Shown one piece after another: positions 61,003 to 64,000 of a DNA stretch of 64,000 bases. The translations under genes and the position numbers were made by a program. Origin of the DNA: Sipunculus nudus. Its lineage: Eukaryota; Annelida; Sipuncula; Golfingiida; Sipunculidae. The DNA is taken from NCBI GenBank assembly GCA_026874595.1, contig CM049318.1, forward strand, positions 383,241 through 447,240, read 5' to 3'. The notes under the pieces were generated by a model. It did not search any database. It saw nothing but the letters and a program-made list of their open reading frames with translations, and was not told the DNA's origin. The number at the start of each line of letters is the position of its first letter. Position 1 is the first letter of the stretch.

Positions 61003-64000
61003 TAATTCTGCCATGTTGAAACGAACAGTTCTTTTCGGCCGCATTGATGGATAATATGCGTATAAACAGGTGTATATACGAAGTTCGAATTTCGATCTCA
61101 TATTTTACCAAGCAGAGTGTTTCGGTGTACTGGACTGATATGCGGAGTTTTAGTTAATTACTTCATATAAGTTCGAATTTCGATCTCATATTTTACCAAG
61201 CAGCTTGTTTTGGCCTACTGGCCTGATATGCGGAGTTTCAGTTGGTTCTGCCATATTGACCCGAACATCTCTTTTCGGCAGAATGAATGAATAATATGCG
61301 TATTATCAGGTGTATATACGAAGGTCGAATTTCGATCTCATATTTTACCAAGCAGCTTGTTTTGGTCTATTGGTCCGATATGCGTAGTTTCAGTTGACCC
61401 TGCAATGTTGAATCAAACAGCTCTTTTCGGCAACATGAATGTATAATATACGTATTATCAGGTGTATGTATGAAGGTCGAATTTCGATCTCATATTTTAC
61501 CAAGCAGCTTGTTTTGGCCTACTGGCCTGATATGCGGAGTTTCAGTTGATTCTGCAATTTTGACCCGAAAAGCTCTTTTCCGCAGCATGAATGTATAACA
61601 TGCGTATTAACAGGTGTATATACGAAGGTCGAATTTCGATCTCATATTTTACCAAGCAGCTTGTTTGGGTTTACTGGCCTGATATGCGGAGTTTCAGTTG
61701 ATTCTGCCATGTTGACCGGAACAGCTGTTATCGGCCGCATTTATGGATAATATGTGTGTAAACAGATGTATATACGAAGTTCGAATTTCGATCTCATATT
61801 TTACCAAGCAGCTTGATTTGGCCGACTTGCCTGATATGCGGAGTTTCAGTTGATTCTGCCATGTTGACCCGAACATCTCTTTTCGGCAGAATGAATGTAT
61901 TATATGCGTATTATCAGCTGTATATACGAAGGTCGAATTTCGATCTCATATTTTACCAAGCAGCTTGTTTTGGCCTACTGGCCTGATATGCGGAGTTTCG
62001 GTTGATTCTGCCATTTTGACAAGAACAGCTCTTTTCGGACGCATTGATGTATAATATGCGTATAAACAGTTGTATATACGAAGTTCGAATTTCCATCTCA
62101 TATTTTACCAAGCAGCTTGTTTAAGCCTACTGGTATGATATTCGGAGTTTCAGCTGATTCTGCAATGTTGATCCGAACAGCCCTTTTCGGCAGCATGAAT
62201 GTATAATATGCGTATAAAAAGGTGTATATACGAAGGTCGAATTATGATCTCATATTTTACCAAGCAGCCTGTTTAAGTCTACTGACTGATATTCGGAGTT
62301 TCAGCTGATTCTGCAATGTTGACCCGAACAGCTCTTTTCGGCAGCATTGATGTATAATATGCGTATAACAGGTGTATATACGAAGTTCGAATTTCCATCT
62401 AATATTTTTCCAAGCAGCGTGTTTTTGCCTAATGCCTGATATGCGGAGTTTCAGGTGATTCTGCATGTTGACCCAAACATTTCTTTTCGGCCGCAATGAA
62501 TTATATTATGCTTATAAGCTGGTGTATATAGGAAGTTCGAATTTCGATCTCATATTTTACCAAGCATCTTGTTTTGGCCTATTGGTCCGATATGCGTAGT
62601 TTCAGTTGACCCTGCAATGTTGACTCGAACATCTCTTTTCGGCAACATGAATGTATAATATACGTATTATCAGGTGTATGTATGAAGGTCGAATTTCGAT
62701 CTCATATTTTACCAAGCAGCTTGTTTTGGCCTACTGGCCTGATATGCGGAGTTTCAGTTGGTTCTGCCATATTGACCCGAACATCTCTTTTCGGCAGAAT
62801 GAATGAATAATATGCGTATTATCAGGTGTATATACGAAGGTCGAATTTCGATCTCATATTTTACCAAGCAGCTTGTTTTGGTCTATTGGTCCGATATGCG
62901 TAGTTTCAGTTGACCCTGCAATGTTCAATCAAACAGCTCTTTTCGGCAACATGAATGTATAATATACGTATTATCAGGTGTATGTATGAATGTCGAATTT
63001 CGATCTCATATTTTACCAAGCAGCGTGTTTTGGTTTACTGGCCTGATATGCGGAGTTTCAGTTGATTCTGCCATGTTGACCGGAACAGCTCTTATCAGCC
63101 GCATTGATGTATAATATGCGTATAAACAGTTGTATATACGAAGTTCGAATTTCCATCTCATATTTTACCAAGCAGCTTGTTTAATCCTACTGGTCTGATA
63201 TTCGGAGTTTCAGCTGATTCTGCAATGTTGACCCGAACATCCCTTTTCGTCTGCATTGATGTATAATAGGCGTATAAACAGGTGTATATACGAAGTTTAA
63301 TTTTCCATCTCATATTTTACCAAGCAGCTTGTTTAATCCTACTGGTCTGATATTCGGAGTTTCAGTTGATTCTGTAATTTCGACCCGAACAGCTCTTTTC
63401 GGCAGCATGAATGTATGATATGCGTATAAAAAGGTGTATATACGAAGTTCGAATTTCGATATCATATTTTTCCAAGCGGCGGGTTTTGGCATTTTGGTCT
63501 GATATGCGGAGATTAAGTTGATTCTGGCATAATGATCGGCACAGCTCTTTTCGGCTGCATTGATGTATAATATGCGTATAAACAGGTGTATATACGAAGT
63601 TTAAATTTCGATCTCATATTTTACCAAGCAGCGTGTTTTGGCCTACTGGCCTGAAATGCGGAGTTTTAGTTGATTCTTTAATGTTGACGCGAACAACTCT
63701 TTTCGGCCGCATTGATGTATTATATTTGTATGAACTGCTGTATATACGAAGTTCGTATTTCGATCTCATATTTTGCCAAGCAGCGTGTTTTGGCCTACTG
63801 GCCTGATATGCGGAGTTTCAGTTGATTCTGCCATGTTGACCCGAACATCTCTTTTCGGCAGAATGAATGTATAATATGCGTATTACCAGGTGTATATACG
63901 AAGGTCGAATTTCGATCTCATATTTTACCAAGCAGCTTGATTTGGCCTACTGGCCTGATATGCGGAGTTTCGGTTGATTCTGCCATTTTGACAAGAACAG
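60999..64000 (-). repeat. Mosaic segment to the right edge of the window
   Basis: 60,999-61,500 is a copy of about 50,577-51,078 (offset 10,422), including the truncated-monomer filler. 61,500-62,240 resembles monomer orders near 54,080-54,990 and 22,160-22,500. 62,700-63,700 follows 50,762-51,760 (offset 11,938), sharing the rare GCGGGTTTTGG and GGAGATTAAGTTG variants (51,541 and 63,479). The last 200 bp resemble 37,820-38,020. The array runs off the window without reaching unique sequence. Confidence 0.82.

Larger units (their letters stand above)
21050..64000 (-). repeat. Same 152-bp satellite, minus-orientation block (about 280 monomers)
   Basis: From 21,050 onward the same unit is read as its reverse complement. 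Signature strings are CTCATATTTTACCAAGCAG, TGATATGCGGAGTTTCAG, GAACAGCTCTTTTCGGC and GTATAATATGCGTATAAACA. Spacing is again 152 bp (for example the ATATTT anchor at 26,281 and 26,433). The block continues to the last base of the window, so its far edge is not seen. It contains both S1-like and S2-like monomers and several layers of segmental duplication listed separately. Apart from a 30-bp insertion (50,481) and a 12-bp filler (50,738, with a copy at 61,160) all sequence read in it is satellite. Confidence 0.97.

Noticed and set aside
1-64000. CRISPR-like array of repeats and spacers
   Set aside because: The repeats are contiguous 152-bp units with no unique spacers, and no cas genes are present.
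1-64000. Assignment to a named satellite or species
   Set aside because: The 152-bp length is similar to several plant and animal centromeric satellites, but I recognise no specific family, and there is no gene to anchor taxonomy. A database search with the monomer would be decisive.

Overview
The whole 64 kb window is one satellite DNA array. Every stretch I read aligns to the same AT-rich tandem repeat with a basic period of 152 bp, measured from the recurring anchor AATATGAGAT at 17,061, 17,213, 17,365 and 17,517. I see about 138 monomers in one orientation (1-21,049) and about 280 in the opposite orientation (21,050-64,000). I found no protein-coding gene, RNA gene, transposable element, CRISPR array or unique-sequence interval. 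The open reading frames present are short, recur only because the satellite recurs, and shift frame at each monomer because 152 is not a multiple of 3. The window therefore suggests a eukaryotic centromeric or pericentromeric (or other heterochromatic) satellite. Nothing in it identifies the species.

Layout, plus-orientation block. 1-16,890 is built from a diverse monomer family (called S1 here) organised in nested higher-order repeats (HORs). A 12-monomer unit of 1,820 bp occupies the first 2.5 kb. A large unit of 5,158 bp (about 34 monomers) is present in two full copies (2,507-7,664 and 7,665-12,822) plus a partial third (12,823-14,188). Inside each full copy a 9-monomer, 1,366-bp unit is itself tandemly repeated. 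14,188-16,890 is a mosaic of re-used pieces from the first 2.5 kb. At 16,890 the array passes in register into a more uniform subfamily (S2, 16,891 to about 20,430), which carries its own 1,508-bp HOR. A short S1 tail then runs to 21,049.

Strand switch. Between 21,049 and 21,050 the array flips orientation abruptly, with no unique spacer.

Layout, minus-orientation block. 21,050-25,530 is S1-like. 25,531-29,424 is a second S2 territory, interrupted by an S1-like insert that defines a 1,826-bp HOR. 30,470-33,870 is a 1,661-bp tandem duplication. From about 34,750 to the end, the array is made of very large segmental copies: A 34,750-41,294, B 43,370-49,760 and C 55,135-60,998. B and C share a chimeric monomer left by loss of one 152-bp unit that A retains, so B and C are the closest pair. 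Between and after these copies the sequence is mosaic. It includes a 30-bp non-satellite insertion at 50,481, a 12-bp filler at 50,738 that is an inverted match to it, and an out-of-register junction near 60,998.

No genes act together here. What the window records is how a satellite array grows: local unequal exchange, amplification of one subfamily, kilobase-scale segmental duplication and one orientation change. I did not find a new gene system. The most informative places are the strand switch, the two non-monomeric junctions (50,481-50,750 and 60,998) and the nested duplication structure. All period and offset values were counted by hand from the printed sequence; identity percentages were not computed.
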